From: Candidatus Zixiibacteriota bacterium
Lineage (GTDB): Bacteria; Zixibacteria; MSB-5A5; GN15; FEB-12
DNA: 64,000 bases
Direction of reading: 5' to 3'
Assembly (NCBI GenBank): GCA_024276275.1
Contig: JAJRXM010000036.1
Location: 1-64,000 of the forward strand
The position numbers were made by a program, and so were the translations under genes. Within the stretch, counting starts at the first letter, position 1. Each line of letters starts with the position of its first letter. Below the pieces are notes generated by a model. The model made no database searches and was not told the origin of the DNA. It worked only from the letters and a program-made list of their open reading frames with translations. Shown here in pieces: positions 10,049 to 19,895 of this stretch.

Positions 10049-10308
10049 AATTTATTTTCTAAATATCCGTTCTCTTTTTTCTACTCATTTCTAAAAGCAA
10101 GATGTATACCGAATTGTACTTTGAAGTATGATTATTATCTACCCTAAAAGAATAATATATAAACCGTTGAATAGCAAGATAATTTCGATATAAAAAAAGA
10201 GTCTCCCCATCTTGTATTAAAATTGACTTGAACAGAGAAAATCTCTCAGAAGAATAAAAGTATAAGAAAATATGCATTTTCTTGCAATACTATAGAAAGA
10301 CTTAAAGT

Positions 10309-10341
10309 AAAGGGCTACAGATATTTCTATTGCAGCCCTTT
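10309..10341 (-). terminator. Hairpin downstream of trxB
   Basis: Minus strand AAAGGGCTGCA...TGTAGCCCTTT just past the trxB stop. Confidence 0.6.
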
Positions 10342-10346
10342 GAAAT

Positions 10347-11300
10347 TTAGACTCGATTTGCGAATTTATCTTCTAATTCTTCTATATATTTTTCAGCAGC
10401 AACAGCTGCAGTAGTACCGTCTCCGACAGCATTTGTAATCTGCCTAACCAACTGAGCTCGAACATCACCGCAGGCAAAAATACCTTTAATAGAAGTCTCC
10501 ATCGTATAATCAGTAATAATATAACCACCCTGATCTGTACGCATATTTTCTCGGGTTACATTTGAATTAGGTCTGAAGCCTAAGAGCGGAAATATTGCTC
10601 CGACGTCTAAATCTGATTTTTCGCCGGTTTTGACATTTTTTAGTTTTAACGTCCGAACCTGCCTATCGTCACCGGTAATTTCCTCGACAACGGTATCATA
10701 GATAAATTCCATTTTGTCATTATCAAAAGCTCTTTGTTGGATAATTTTTGCGGCACGAAGCTCATCTCTCCGATGCATAACATATACTTTCGATGCAAAT
10801 TTTGTTAAAAATGAACCCTCTTCAACAGCAGCATCTCCCCCACCGACAACTGCAATAATCTGCTCCTTAAAAAAGGCACCGTCACAGATAGCACAATAAG
10901 AGACACCCTTGCCTGAGTATTCTTCTTCTCCCGGAACACCTAATTTAACAGGAGTCCCACCGGTAGATAAAATTATTGCTTTTGCTTTGTACACAGCTCC
11001 CGAGGCACATTTAGCGTACCGATAATCACCGTCGACATAAACCTCTTCGACTTCTTCCATATCAATTTCCAAACCAAATGACTTTGCGTGATCGGCAAAC
11101 TTCATAGAAAGTTCTGCACCGCCGATTTTTTCAAACCCCAGATAATCTTCAACTTCATGTGTATTGGCAATCTGGCCGCCCGGCATATATTTTTCCAAGC
11201 AGATAGTTTTGCGATTTGCTCTTGATGAATACATTCCCGCACACAGTCCGCCCGGACCGGCACCTACGATGACAACATCATACTCTCTTACTTCTGACAT
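10347..11300 (-). CDS. trxB: Thioredoxin-disulfide reductase
   Basis: GAGPGGLCAGMYSSRA, active site SYCAICDGAFF, GGGDAAVEEG, FACGDVR. Confidence 0.95.
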   Translation of the reverse strand: MSEVREYDVVIVGAGPGGLCAGMYSSRANRKTICLEKYMPGGQIANTHEVEDYLGFEKIGGAELSMKFADHAKSFGLEIDMEEVEEVYVDGDYRYAKCASGAVYKAKAIILSTGGTPVKLGVPGEEEYSGKGVSYCAICDGAFFKEQIIAVVGGGDAAVEEGSFLTKFASKVYVMHRRDELRAAKIIQQRAFDNDKMEFIYDTVVEEITGDDRQVRTLKLKNVKTGEKSDLDVGAIFPLLGFRPNSNVTRENMRTDQGGYIITDYTMETSIKGIFACGDVRAQLVRQITNAVGDGTTAAVAAEKYIEELEDKFANRV

Positions 11301-12181
11301 AGTGACCCCATATATTTTTGTAATCCGTCTTCCAAACTTATCGGATTTATTAAAAAAAGTTTCTGCATTTTTTCTGTATCGCAGGTAGACCCTGACTCCA
11401 TCATAAGTATTTGATCTCTCGTTATCGGAGCCGGTTTTATTATTTTTTCTAAAACCGATGATACAATCTTCATTAACATAACAGGTATAAAAAAGTTCAA
11501 TCTTTTTTTACCCATCTGTTTTTTAAGTATATGTAAAATTTGTAAATATTCAAGTTTTTCAGGGCCGCCGACTTCAATTATTTCATTATCTATTTTATCG
11601 ACATCAGTCATCATAGTTATAAGGTCATCAATATATAACGGCTGCATTTTATATTTGCCTGTGCCTATTACCGGAAGAAATAGGGAAAAACGTATCATTT
11701 TTTCTAGCATACTGATAAACCCGTCTCCATTACCAAACAATACCGACGGTCTAAATATAAGATACGGAATTTGTGAGGTAACTACAGCCTGCTCAGCGAT
11801 ATATTTAGACTGATGATATTTTGATAAAGCATTTTCGGCTGTCCCTAAAGCTGAAAGATAAATAATTTTTTTCACATTCTGATTTTTTGCTGCCGTTACG
11901 ATATTTTGAGTTCCTTCTGAAACTGTTTTTGAAAATGTTTTTGTATGAGTCTCAGCAATTATTCCAACAAGGTGATAGAGAATATCAATATCTTCGCAAA
12001 ACAAATCAAGTGAGCCTTGGTCATTAACAGAACCATCTATAGTTTCGACAGGTTTGCTCCACAAAGAGATATCCTTTTTACTGTGTGCTAAAACTTTTAC
12101 AGAATGATTTTTTTCAAGAAGTCTTTTAACAAGATGTGACCCGACAAAACCAAATGCACCTGTTACACCTATTTTCACCAA
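11288..12181 (-). CDS. NAD(P)-binding SDR / epimerase-like protein (NDUFA9-like atypical SDR)
   Basis: GVTGAFGFVGSHLVKRLLEKNHSVKVLAHS; YHQSKYIAEQAV; overlaps trxB. Confidence 0.82.
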   Translation of the reverse strand: MVKIGVTGAFGFVGSHLVKRLLEKNHSVKVLAHSKKDISLWSKPVETIDGSVNDQGSLDLFCEDIDILYHLVGIIAETHTKTFSKTVSEGTQNIVTAAKNQNVKKIIYLSALGTAENALSKYHQSKYIAEQAVVTSQIPYLIFRPSVLFGNGDGFISMLEKMIRFSLFLPVIGTGKYKMQPLYIDDLITMMTDVDKIDNEIIEVGGPEKLEYLQILHILKKQMGKKRLNFFIPVMLMKIVSSVLEKIIKPAPITRDQILMMESGSTCDTEKMQKLFLINPISLEDGLQKYMGSLCQK

Positions 12182-12726
12182 TCAATACCCTTTTGTGCTA
12201 AAATACCTTGTTGGTACGGATGTTTAATTTCCTTCATTTCAGTTACTAAATCAGCCCGTTCAATCAAATACTCGGGAGCATTTCTACCTGTAATAACCAA
12301 ATGCTGTTTTTCAGAGCAGGCATCAAGGACAGATAATACATCCTCTTTACTGATTAATTCTAAGTCAGCAGCAATATTCAATTCATCCAAAATAATCAAT
12401 TCATATTTTTGAGACTTAATTTTCTCAATGGCAAATTCGACACCCTCTTTGGCCGCTTTTTGATGCTCTGAAAACTCTTTTTTATCATCAATAATTCCGA
12501 CAAATCCTTCTCCGACCAAGTGAAGTTCAACATTCGGTTCGAGCCTTTTAATTCCTTTTAATTCACCGTACTTCCAACTACCTTTTACAAATTGTATTAC
12601 CGAGATATTCCAATTGTATCCGACAGCCCGCACTACCATTCCTAATGACGCTGTTGTTTTACCTTTACCGTTACCGGTGTAAACTACCAGTAACCCTTTA
12701 TCAATACTTTTTTTATCTTCTGTCAT
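12175..12726 (-). CDS. cobO: Cob(I)yrinic acid a,c-diamide adenosyltransferase
   Basis: P-loop TGNGKGKTTASLGMVVRAVG; VIQFVKGSW; LIILDELNIA; LVITGRNAPE. Confidence 0.92.
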   Translation of the reverse strand: MTEDKKSIDKGLLVVYTGNGKGKTTASLGMVVRAVGYNWNISVIQFVKGSWKYGELKGIKRLEPNVELHLVGEGFVGIIDDKKEFSEHQKAAKEGVEFAIEKIKSQKYELIILDELNIAADLELISKEDVLSVLDACSEKQHLVITGRNAPEYLIERADLVTEMKEIKHPYQQGILAQKGIDW

Positions 12727-12854
12727 CGTAACCTCATTTTACTTTCAAACATATACAATATCCAACTTTTGAGGTAAAATGTCAATCTCCTTGCTGAAAA
12801 TAAGTTAGAGCGAATCGGCAACAATTATATTGTGAAATTTTTAACAAATTTAGT

Positions 12855-12883
12855 TTGACAAATCAGTCTATATTTAGTATTAT
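12855..12883 (+). promoter_or_regulatory. Sigma70-like promoter for the Rrf2 gene
   Basis: TTGACA - 17 nt - TATTAT. Confidence 0.7.
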
Positions 12884-12903
12884 TTTTATAAGTAAGACAA
12901 ACC

Positions 12904-12929
12904 GGGTAGTAATTATGAAATTAATACCC
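12904..12929. promoter_or_regulatory. Inverted repeat, possible Rrf2 operator
   Basis: GGGTAGTAATT-ATGA-AATTAATACCC, 10/11 arm identity, between promoter and start codon. Confidence 0.5.
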
Positions 12930-12961
12930 TTATATATTAATTTCAGAGAAAGAAGGCTGCT

Positions 12962-13387
12962 ATGCAGTTTACAAAAGCAGAAGAATACGGCATGCTTGGA
13001 GTTCTTTATTTATCAGAAAAAAAGTTAGGTTCTATCACACCTCTTTCTGAAATAGCTGAAGCTAAAGGAATTCCGGAGAAATTTTTAGCAAAGATATTTC
13101 AATCTTTATCTAGAGCAACTATTGTAAGATCGCATCGAGGAGTTCGAGGTGGTTTTTCTTTAGCAAAAGACCCTAAAGAAATTTCGGTAAAAGAAGTATT
13201 GGAATCTATTCACGGACCTTACCATCTGATTAAATGTACAAACAATACCGAGATATGTGATAAATCAAATTTCTGTTCACTTCGAGAATTACTGTCAATT
13301 GCTGAAAGAAAACTGGTTCAAATTTTTGAAGATCATACATTAGCAGATTTGGTTAAATGGCAAAAAAACAAGATGATTGCTATTTAG
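12962..13387 (+). CDS. Rrf2 family transcriptional regulator, putative Fe-S sensor
   Basis: MQFTKAEEYGMLGVLYLSEK...IPEKFLAKIFQSLSRATIVRSHRGVRGGFSLAK; cysteines CX6CX5C. Confidence 0.92.
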   Translation: MQFTKAEEYGMLGVLYLSEKKLGSITPLSEIAEAKGIPEKFLAKIFQSLSRATIVRSHRGVRGGFSLAKDPKEISVKEVLESIHGPYHLIKCTNNTEICDKSNFCSLRELLSIAERKLVQIFEDHTLADLVKWQKNKMIAI

Positions 13388-13496
13388 TTTTATTAAAATG
13401 AGGTACCGTTTATCTTGTTTTAGGTTTACATTCTGTCTTAAATTTATTATGTTCGGGCAAATATGTGTGCTATAGACTATTAGGAGAATTAAGCGA

Positions 13497-14066
13497 ATGC
13501 CCGTAATGCCCGACAAGTGGATAATCAAAATGTCCAAAACAGAAGATATGATTAAACCGTTTTCTGAAAATCAAGTTAGACAAGGTATTAGTTTTGGAGT
13601 TTCTTCTTACGGATATGATATAAGTTTAGCAGATGAATTTAAGATATTTGACCCTACCTCTGTTGATGAACTCGACCCGAAAAAAGATTCCTCGGCATAT
13701 TTTAAAGACTTTCAAGGAAGTTCTGTTTTAATACCGCCTAATTCATTTATCTTAGCCAGAACAAAAGAATACTTTAAAATTCCAAGAAACATCTTAACTA
13801 TTTGCCCGGGAAAATCTACTTATGCACGAAACGGTGTACTTGTAAATGTTACCCCGTTTGAGCCTGAGTGGGAAGGGTTTGCTACTATTTCTCTTTCAAA
13901 CACTACACCGGTACCGGTAAGAGTTTATGCCAACGAAGGTATTGCTCAATTAATTTTTTTAAAAGCAGACGAAGAATGTGTTACATCATATAAAGATAAA
14001 AAAGGTAAGTACCAAGCACAAAAAGAAATTACATTATCTAAATCAGATAAATCTGTCGACCGGTAA
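13497..14066 (+). CDS. dcd: dCTP deaminase
   Basis: SDKW-like N-terminus, VRQGISFGVSSYGYDISLADEFKIF, GKSTYARNGVLVNVTPFEPEWEG, NEGIAQLIFL. Confidence 0.93.
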   Translation: MPVMPDKWIIKMSKTEDMIKPFSENQVRQGISFGVSSYGYDISLADEFKIFDPTSVDELDPKKDSSAYFKDFQGSSVLIPPNSFILARTKEYFKIPRNILTICPGKSTYARNGVLVNVTPFEPEWEGFATISLSNTTPVPVRVYANEGIAQLIFLKADEECVTSYKDKKGKYQAQKEITLSKSDKSVDR

Positions 14067-14105
14067 GGCGGCAAATTTATTTTTTGAAATACAGGAGCAA
14101 TACTC

Positions 14106-17100
14106 ATGTTAAAAGATGCTGTTCAAGATAAAGAAAAAAAAGAATCAGCTGCTGGAAAAAACAAACGGCGTATGGTCACCATTGACGGAAACTCGGCTGC
14201 TGCTCATGTAGCCCATGCCACCAACGAAATAATCGCAATCTATCCTATCACTCCATCATCTAACATGGGTGAGATTGCTGATGAGAAATCAGCAAGAGGA
14301 GAAAAAAATCTGTGGGGAGTTATCCCCGATGTTGTCGAGCTACAATCTGAAGGTGGTGCCTCCGGAGCCGTTCACGGTGCCTTAACAACCGGTGCTTTAA
14401 CAACTACATTTACTGCCTCTCAGGGCTTGCTATTAATGATTCCAAATATGTTCAAAATTGCCGGAGAATTAACTCCGACAGTATTTCATGTTACAGCTCG
14501 AGCGGTTGCCTCGCATGCCCTTTCTATTTTTGGTGACCACTCCGATGTCATGGCAACCCGTTCAACAGGTTTTGCCTTGCTTGCATCAGGCTCTGTTCAA
14601 GAAGTAATGGATATGGCTCTCATATCCCAAGCAGCATCACTTGAAAGTCGTATCCCATTTGTACATTTCTTTGACGGGTTCAGAACATCTCATGAAGTAC
14701 AAAAAATTGAAGAAATTACTTATGACGATATGCGTAAAATGATGAACGAAGATTTAATTGCTCAACACAGACAAAGAGCTCTCTCCCCTGACAATCCGAC
14801 CATAAAGGGTACTTCGCAAAACCCGGATGTCTTTTTCCAATCTCGTGAAGCTGCAAACAGTTATTATGAAGCTTGTCCTGATATAGTACAAAAACAGATG
14901 GATATTTTTGCAAATTTAGTCGGAAGAAAATATAAATTATTTGATTATTTTGGACACCCTGAAGCTGAACGTGTTGTAATTATCACGGGTACCGGTAATG
15001 AAGTTATCCATGAAACTGTTGATAAGCTCGTTGAAGACGGTGAAAAAGTCGGACTTATCAAAGTTCGTTTATATCGTCCGTTCTCTACTAAAGCCCTTGC
15101 TCAAGCACTACCGGCTTCTGTTAAAAAAATCGCAGTGCTCGATAGGACAAAAGAGCCGGGTTCAGTAGGCGAACCTTTGTATACCGACGTACAAGCCTCT
15201 ATTAACGAAGCTTTGGACAACGGTCTGGCTTCTTTTAAAACCCATCCTATCATTGTCGGCGGTCGTTATGGATTAGGTTCTAAAGAGTTTAACCCGCCAA
15301 TGGCAAAAGGCATTTTTGATAATTTAAATCTGGATAAACCGAAGAATCATTTTACAGTAGGAATTATCGATGATGTCACTCATTTATCATTAAAATCAGA
15401 TCAGACATTTGATTTAGAAGGTGATAATTTCCGAGGTCTCTTCTTTGGATTAGGTGCTGACGGAACCGTAGGAGCTAACAAAAACTCTATTAAAATTATC
15501 GGTGAAAATACTGACAATTTTGCTCAAGGGTATTTTGTATATGATCCCAAAAAAGCCGGTGCTGTCACTGTTTCCAATGTACGGTTCGGCAAAGAAATAA
15601 TCCGTAAACCGTATCTTATCAATGAAGCTCAATTTGTAGCATGTCATAATTATACTTTTTTAGAAAAATATGATATGGTTGATAAGTTAGTAGACGGCGG
15701 TACATTTCTTTTGAACTCTCCTTTTTCTGCTGCCGAAATTTGGGATACACTTCCAATAGAAGTTCAGAAACAATTAATTGAGAAAAAAGCAAAGTTCTAT
15801 GTCATTGACGCTCTTAAGCTAGGTAAAGAATTAGGACTCGGCACCCGTATTAACATGATTATGCAAACTGCCTTTTTCTTAATTTCAAATATTCTACCTA
15901 AAGAAAAAGCGATTTCTGCTATTAAAGTAATGATTAAAAAAACATACGGTTCCAAAGGTGAAAAAGTTGTTAACATGAATTACAACGCCGTAGATGCTGC
16001 CGTTAATAATATTGAAAAGGTAACATATCCTGAAACAGCTACTTCAGAAACTCATCGCCCTCCGATTGTACCAAGTAATGCTCCTGAATTTGTACAGACA
16101 GTTACTGCTGAAATTATTGCCGGCAGAGGTGACGATTTACCTGTTTCAGCCTTCCCTGTTGACGGTACATTTATAACAGGTACTACAAAATATGAAAAGC
16201 AGAACCTTGCTACTGAAATTCCTGTTTGGGATAAAGATACATGTATTCAATGTAACATTTGTGCTATAGTATGTCCACATGCGGCAATTAGACCAAAAGT
16301 GTTTGAAAAAGAATATATAGAAAACGCACCGAAAGATTTCCTATATGTCGAAGCGAAAACTAAAAATTTCAAAGATATGTATTATACATTACAGGTCGCA
16401 CCTGAAGATTGTACAGGGTGTGAAATTTGTGTTAATGCCTGTCCTGCTATTGTTAAAGATGCTGACGGAAATAAGACCGATGAACGGGCAATTAATTTAC
16501 ATCCACAAGCTCCAATCCGTGAACGTGATAAAAAGAACTGGGATTATTTCTTAAACGAAATCCCTGAACCTGATACATCCAAATTTAATATCGAAACAAC
16601 AAAAGGCTCTCAATTTGTAACACCATTGTTTGAATTCTCAGGAGCTTGCGTCGGTTGTGGTGAAACACCATATATTAAATTGATGACTCAACTGTTTGGT
16701 GATAGAGCGTTATGTGCTAATGCTACAGGTTGTAGTTCTATCTATGGTGGCAACTTACCTACAACTCCTTACTGCCAAACTGCCGACGGTCTCGGACCGG
16801 CCTGGTCAAACTCACTTTTTGAGGATAATGCGGAATTTGGACTCGGCATGAGATTAACAGCCGACAAACTCCATGACTATTCTTTACAGCTAGTTAAAGA
16901 GTTAGTACCGGAAATGTTTGATGCTTTTGCAAATGCCGAACAACTTTCTCAGGCAAACATTGAAGAACAGCGTGAACGTAAATTTGCTCTGATGGATAAA
17001 TTAAATTCTCTCAGACCGTCTGATAAAATCACCGCTCTTAAAAATGTTGCCGATTTTCTGGTAAAAAAATCTGTTTGGGCAATCGGCGGAGACGGTTGGG

Positions 17101-17714
17101 CGTATGATATCGGTTTTGGCGGTCTCGACCATGTACTAGCCAGCGGACGGAACGTAAATCTGCTTGTTTTAGATACTGAGGTCTATTCAAATACCGGCGG
17201 ACAGATGTCAAAATCAACCCCTCGAGGTGCAATTGCTAAATTTGCCGCAGGAGGAAAACCGGGTGGCAAAAAAGACCTCGGTCTTATGATGATGTCTTAT
17301 GGAACAGTATATGTCGCCCAGATTGCAATCGGCTCCAGCCATAATCAAACAGTTAAAGCAATGGTTGAGGCTGAACGATTTAACGGCCCGTCACTACTTA
17401 TATGTTATTCTCATTGTATAGCACATGGAATTGATATTTCATTGGGTAATACACAAGAGGATCATGCCGTAAAATCAGGTCATTGGCTTCTCTATCGTTA
17501 TAATCCTGATTTAATCGAACAGGGTAAAAACCCTCTGCAATTAGACTCCAAAGAGCCTTCAATTACTTTTGAAGAATATGCTTATGCTGAAAACAGATAT
17601 CGTTCTTTAATCGGACAAGACCCTGAAAAAGCAAAAACACTAATCTCACAAGCTCAAATTGATTGTGACAGACGCTGGAAACTCTACACTCAGTTAGCTA
17701 AGATGGATTATTGA
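14106..17714 (+). CDS. nifJ: Pyruvate:ferredoxin (flavodoxin) oxidoreductase
   Basis: 1202 aa single-chain PFOR; IYPITPSSNMGEIADE, two 4Fe-4S ferredoxin motifs CIQCNICAIVCPHAA and CTGCEICVNACPA, TPP site GGDGWAYDIGFGGLDH, DTEVYSNTGGQMSKSTP. Confidence 0.97.
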   Translation: MLKDAVQDKEKKESAAGKNKRRMVTIDGNSAAAHVAHATNEIIAIYPITPSSNMGEIADEKSARGEKNLWGVIPDVVELQSEGGASGAVHGALTTGALTTTFTASQGLLLMIPNMFKIAGELTPTVFHVTARAVASHALSIFGDHSDVMATRSTGFALLASGSVQEVMDMALISQAASLESRIPFVHFFDGFRTSHEVQKIEEITYDDMRKMMNEDLIAQHRQRALSPDNPTIKGTSQNPDVFFQSREAANSYYEACPDIVQKQMDIFANLVGRKYKLFDYFGHPEAERVVIITGTGNEVIHETVDKLVEDGEKVGLIKVRLYRPFSTKALAQALPASVKKIAVLDRTKEPGSVGEPLYTDVQASINEALDNGLASFKTHPIIVGGRYGLGSKEFNPPMAKGIFDNLNLDKPKNHFTVGIIDDVTHLSLKSDQTFDLEGDNFRGLFFGLGADGTVGANKNSIKIIGENTDNFAQGYFVYDPKKAGAVTVSNVRFGKEIIRKPYLINEAQFVACHNYTFLEKYDMVDKLVDGGTFLLNSPFSAAEIWDTLPIEVQKQLIEKKAKFYVIDALKLGKELGLGTRINMIMQTAFFLISNILPKEKAISAIKVMIKKTYGSKGEKVVNMNYNAVDAAVNNIEKVTYPETATSETHRPPIVPSNAPEFVQTVTAEIIAGRGDDLPVSAFPVDGTFITGTTKYEKQNLATEIPVWDKDTCIQCNICAIVCPHAAIRPKVFEKEYIENAPKDFLYVEAKTKNFKDMYYTLQVAPEDCTGCEICVNACPAIVKDADGNKTDERAINLHPQAPIRERDKKNWDYFLNEIPEPDTSKFNIETTKGSQFVTPLFEFSGACVGCGETPYIKLMTQLFGDRALCANATGCSSIYGGNLPTTPYCQTADGLGPAWSNSLFEDNAEFGLGMRLTADKLHDYSLQLVKELVPEMFDAFANAEQLSQANIEEQRERKFALMDKLNSLRPSDKITALKNVADFLVKKSVWAIGGDGWAYDIGFGGLDHVLASGRNVNLLVLDTEVYSNTGGQMSKSTPRGAIAKFAAGGKPGGKKDLGLMMMSYGTVYVAQIAIGSSHNQTVKAMVEAERFNGPSLLICYSHCIAHGIDISLGNTQEDHAVKSGHWLLYRYNPDLIEQGKNPLQLDSKEPSITFEEYAYAENRYRSLIGQDPEKAKTLISQAQIDCDRRWKLYTQLAKMDY

Positions 17715-17738
17715 TTAGAAATCGATAGGTTATATACG

Positions 17739-17769
17739 AAAAGGCGAGTTGAATACTCGCCTTTTTTTA
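17739..17769 (+). terminator. Rho-independent terminator after nifJ
   Basis: AAAAGGCGAG-TTGAATA-CTCGCCTTTT with T-run. Confidence 0.9.
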
Positions 17770-17855
17770 TCATTTTTTAAAGCTTTTCTTAAGAAATATC
17801 CCTGCTTTCCGATAATAATACTAGCTAATAAAACAAAATCTAAGCAGGAGATATT

Positions 17856-18698
17856 ATGCGTATTAAAACATTCATTTTGACAACATTAGTAGCGATTTTT
17901 TCGTTCTCATCGGTTGTAGTAGCAAACGATGCCGAAGAAGCTTTGACAAATAAGTTTCTCAAAAGACTTGAAGCAAAACATATGAAAAAATTAACATGGC
18001 TTTCAGGTTATTTTTCCTTAAACAGAATTAACCGTGACAATGACTATAATAAATTCGCAAGTTATGAATCAAACAATTTTTCTACTACCGAACTTTCTTG
18101 GTTGGGTGATGCTAAATCATTCGGCATGGAAATGGGTGTTGTTTTTAAAGAAAAATTTGCCTGGTCTCTCGGCGGTGAATACACTATGCAATTAGGACAA
18201 GAAATTACAGGGTCTCATTTTTATAACCCTACCGGTTCATTAGTAGAAAACCCTTCCAGTACAATTTCACTATACGGTATTAAAACTGGTGTACAATATT
18301 ACTTTTATAATGCTCCAAGCGTAGCAGAAAAACTAACTTCATTAGCTCTCCGTACAGGTTTTTCTGTAGGATATTACCAAGTAAGTTGGGATTTATGGTC
18401 TTCCTATAGTAATCTAAATCTTTCGACTTCTGCCCCGACCGGCTCAAATACAACTTTTCAGGATAATGCGGCATCATTTGAAGTACATTTAGGAGCAGAT
18501 TATCCTACAAAAATCATGGGCCTTGCTCTTGGTTTTGAAATGAGCTATTTATACTTGAACTTTAATCAGGTTGCTTGGTATAATTCTCAAGATGACGAAG
18601 TTGTGGCTTCATTTAACGGTACTTCAGATGGTCGGGTTGATTTGAATTTCTCCGGCATCCGTGGAAAAGTAGAAATCAAGCATTTCTTCAACTTCTAA
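17856..18698 (+). CDS. Hypothetical secreted protein, probable outer-membrane beta-barrel
   Basis: Signal peptide MRIKTFILTTLVAIFSFSSVVVANDAEE; alternating aromatic strands and C-terminal KHFFNF. Confidence 0.65.
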   Translation: MRIKTFILTTLVAIFSFSSVVVANDAEEALTNKFLKRLEAKHMKKLTWLSGYFSLNRINRDNDYNKFASYESNNFSTTELSWLGDAKSFGMEMGVVFKEKFAWSLGGEYTMQLGQEITGSHFYNPTGSLVENPSSTISLYGIKTGVQYYFYNAPSVAEKLTSLALRTGFSVGYYQVSWDLWSSYSNLNLSTSAPTGSNTTFQDNAASFEVHLGADYPTKIMGLALGFEMSYLYLNFNQVAWYNSQDDEVVASFNGTSDGRVDLNFSGIRGKVEIKHFFNF

Positions 18699-18745
18699 AT
18701 AAACAGAGAATAAATGGTTGACGCAGGTCATTCTATCTCTATTTT

Positions 18746-19789
18746 ATGTCGAACGTTAACCAATTACGGAGAAATGAATTGAAAAATTTTATATCACTTA
18801 AAAATGTATGTACCGTATTAGGGATATGCCTATTTCTAACAGGTATCTCTATTGCCCAAAAATCACTACCGGCAGAAAAAGCCGGTAAAATCGGACAACC
18901 GACAGGTAAAATCGCATTTATCAGAAACGGTGATGTATGGCAAATGGATATAAGCGGGCAAAATCAAGATAAGGTTTGTGCATCTGCTAATGCTGACGGA
19001 CGTTTGAGTTGGTCGCCGGACAATAAAACAATAGCCTTTACCCGTTCAGGTATTGTAGATTATAAAAGCCCTGATATGCTTGGCGGTAAACACAAATTAT
19101 ATGATATTTTCCTCTGTTATATAGATTCAGCCTATGCAAACCAACGTAACTATTGGTATCGTATTACCAATGACCTTGGAAATCGTGGCCCTGAGTGGCA
19201 AAAAGATGGTAAGCGAATTCTTTTTTGGAAAGACATGAACGCCAATAAAGTTAATGCTGAGTCTCCAAACTATCAGATTTGTACTATGGAACCTGACGGA
19301 AGTACTGTGGTCCTGCTTCGAAAAGATTGGCAGAACTTGAACATGAATTATTTAATAGCTCCGTCAATGAATGACAATGGTGATATTGTAGCAGTTTACT
19401 TGAATAAACACCGTCAAGTAGGGATGGTTGTAATGCCTTCCGGCAAGTATATGCCTGATATGGATTCTCTTCTGGTAGTTGCTGAATCTCGTCAAGGAAC
19501 GATAGCACCTTCTTGGTCCCCAGACGGAAAATGGATTGCTTACATAAGTAATAACTTAAAAAAGAGTGGTCTTTTTATCACTTCTGCTGATTTAAAAGAA
19601 ACATACTTGGTATCAGCTCCACCGGTAAGTTCAAATATGGTGACATTAGCTCCCTCTTTTTCTCCTGACTCTAAATGGATTACATATTCAACAAATGACG
19701 GTTCAATTTGGATTGTTGATATTACCGGAAAAGGGAAGCGTCGTTTGACAGGCCCCGGACCAGATAAAAATCCAGCCTGGTCAAAATAG
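18746..19789 (+). CDS. TolB-like / PD40 beta-propeller secreted protein
   Basis: Repeats GRLSWSPDNKTIAFTRSG, IAPSWSPDGKWIAYISN, LAPSFSPDSKWITYSTNDGSIW; true start may be slightly downstream (GGAG then ATGAATTGAAA). Confidence 0.82.
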   Translation: MSNVNQLRRNELKNFISLKNVCTVLGICLFLTGISIAQKSLPAEKAGKIGQPTGKIAFIRNGDVWQMDISGQNQDKVCASANADGRLSWSPDNKTIAFTRSGIVDYKSPDMLGGKHKLYDIFLCYIDSAYANQRNYWYRITNDLGNRGPEWQKDGKRILFWKDMNANKVNAESPNYQICTMEPDGSTVVLLRKDWQNLNMNYLIAPSMNDNGDIVAVYLNKHRQVGMVVMPSGKYMPDMDSLLVVAESRQGTIAPSWSPDGKWIAYISNNLKKSGLFITSADLKETYLVSAPPVSSNMVTLAPSFSPDSKWITYSTNDGSIWIVDITGKGKRRLTGPGPDKNPAWSK

Positions 19790-19819
19790 TTTTAGAATAA
19801 TAACAAACAGTTAATTTAC

Positions 19820-19850
19820 AGAGGTGTTTTTCAAAACACCTCTTTTTTTA
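19820..19850 (+). terminator. Rho-independent terminator
   Basis: AGAGGTGTTTT-TC-AAAACACCTCT followed by T-run. Confidence 0.9.
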
Positions 19851-19895
19851 TACATATAAATTTCTGTACTCGTTTTGATGCTAATGTTGTTAAGG

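Noticed and set aside
10059-10277. 72-aa minus-strand ORF between the kinase and trxB
   Set aside because: AT-rich, no recognisable domain, no clear RBS, downstream of a trxB hairpin; likely spurious.
12175-12781. Cobalamin riboswitch upstream of cobO
   Set aside because: No recognisable B12-box-like sequence in the short upstream region.
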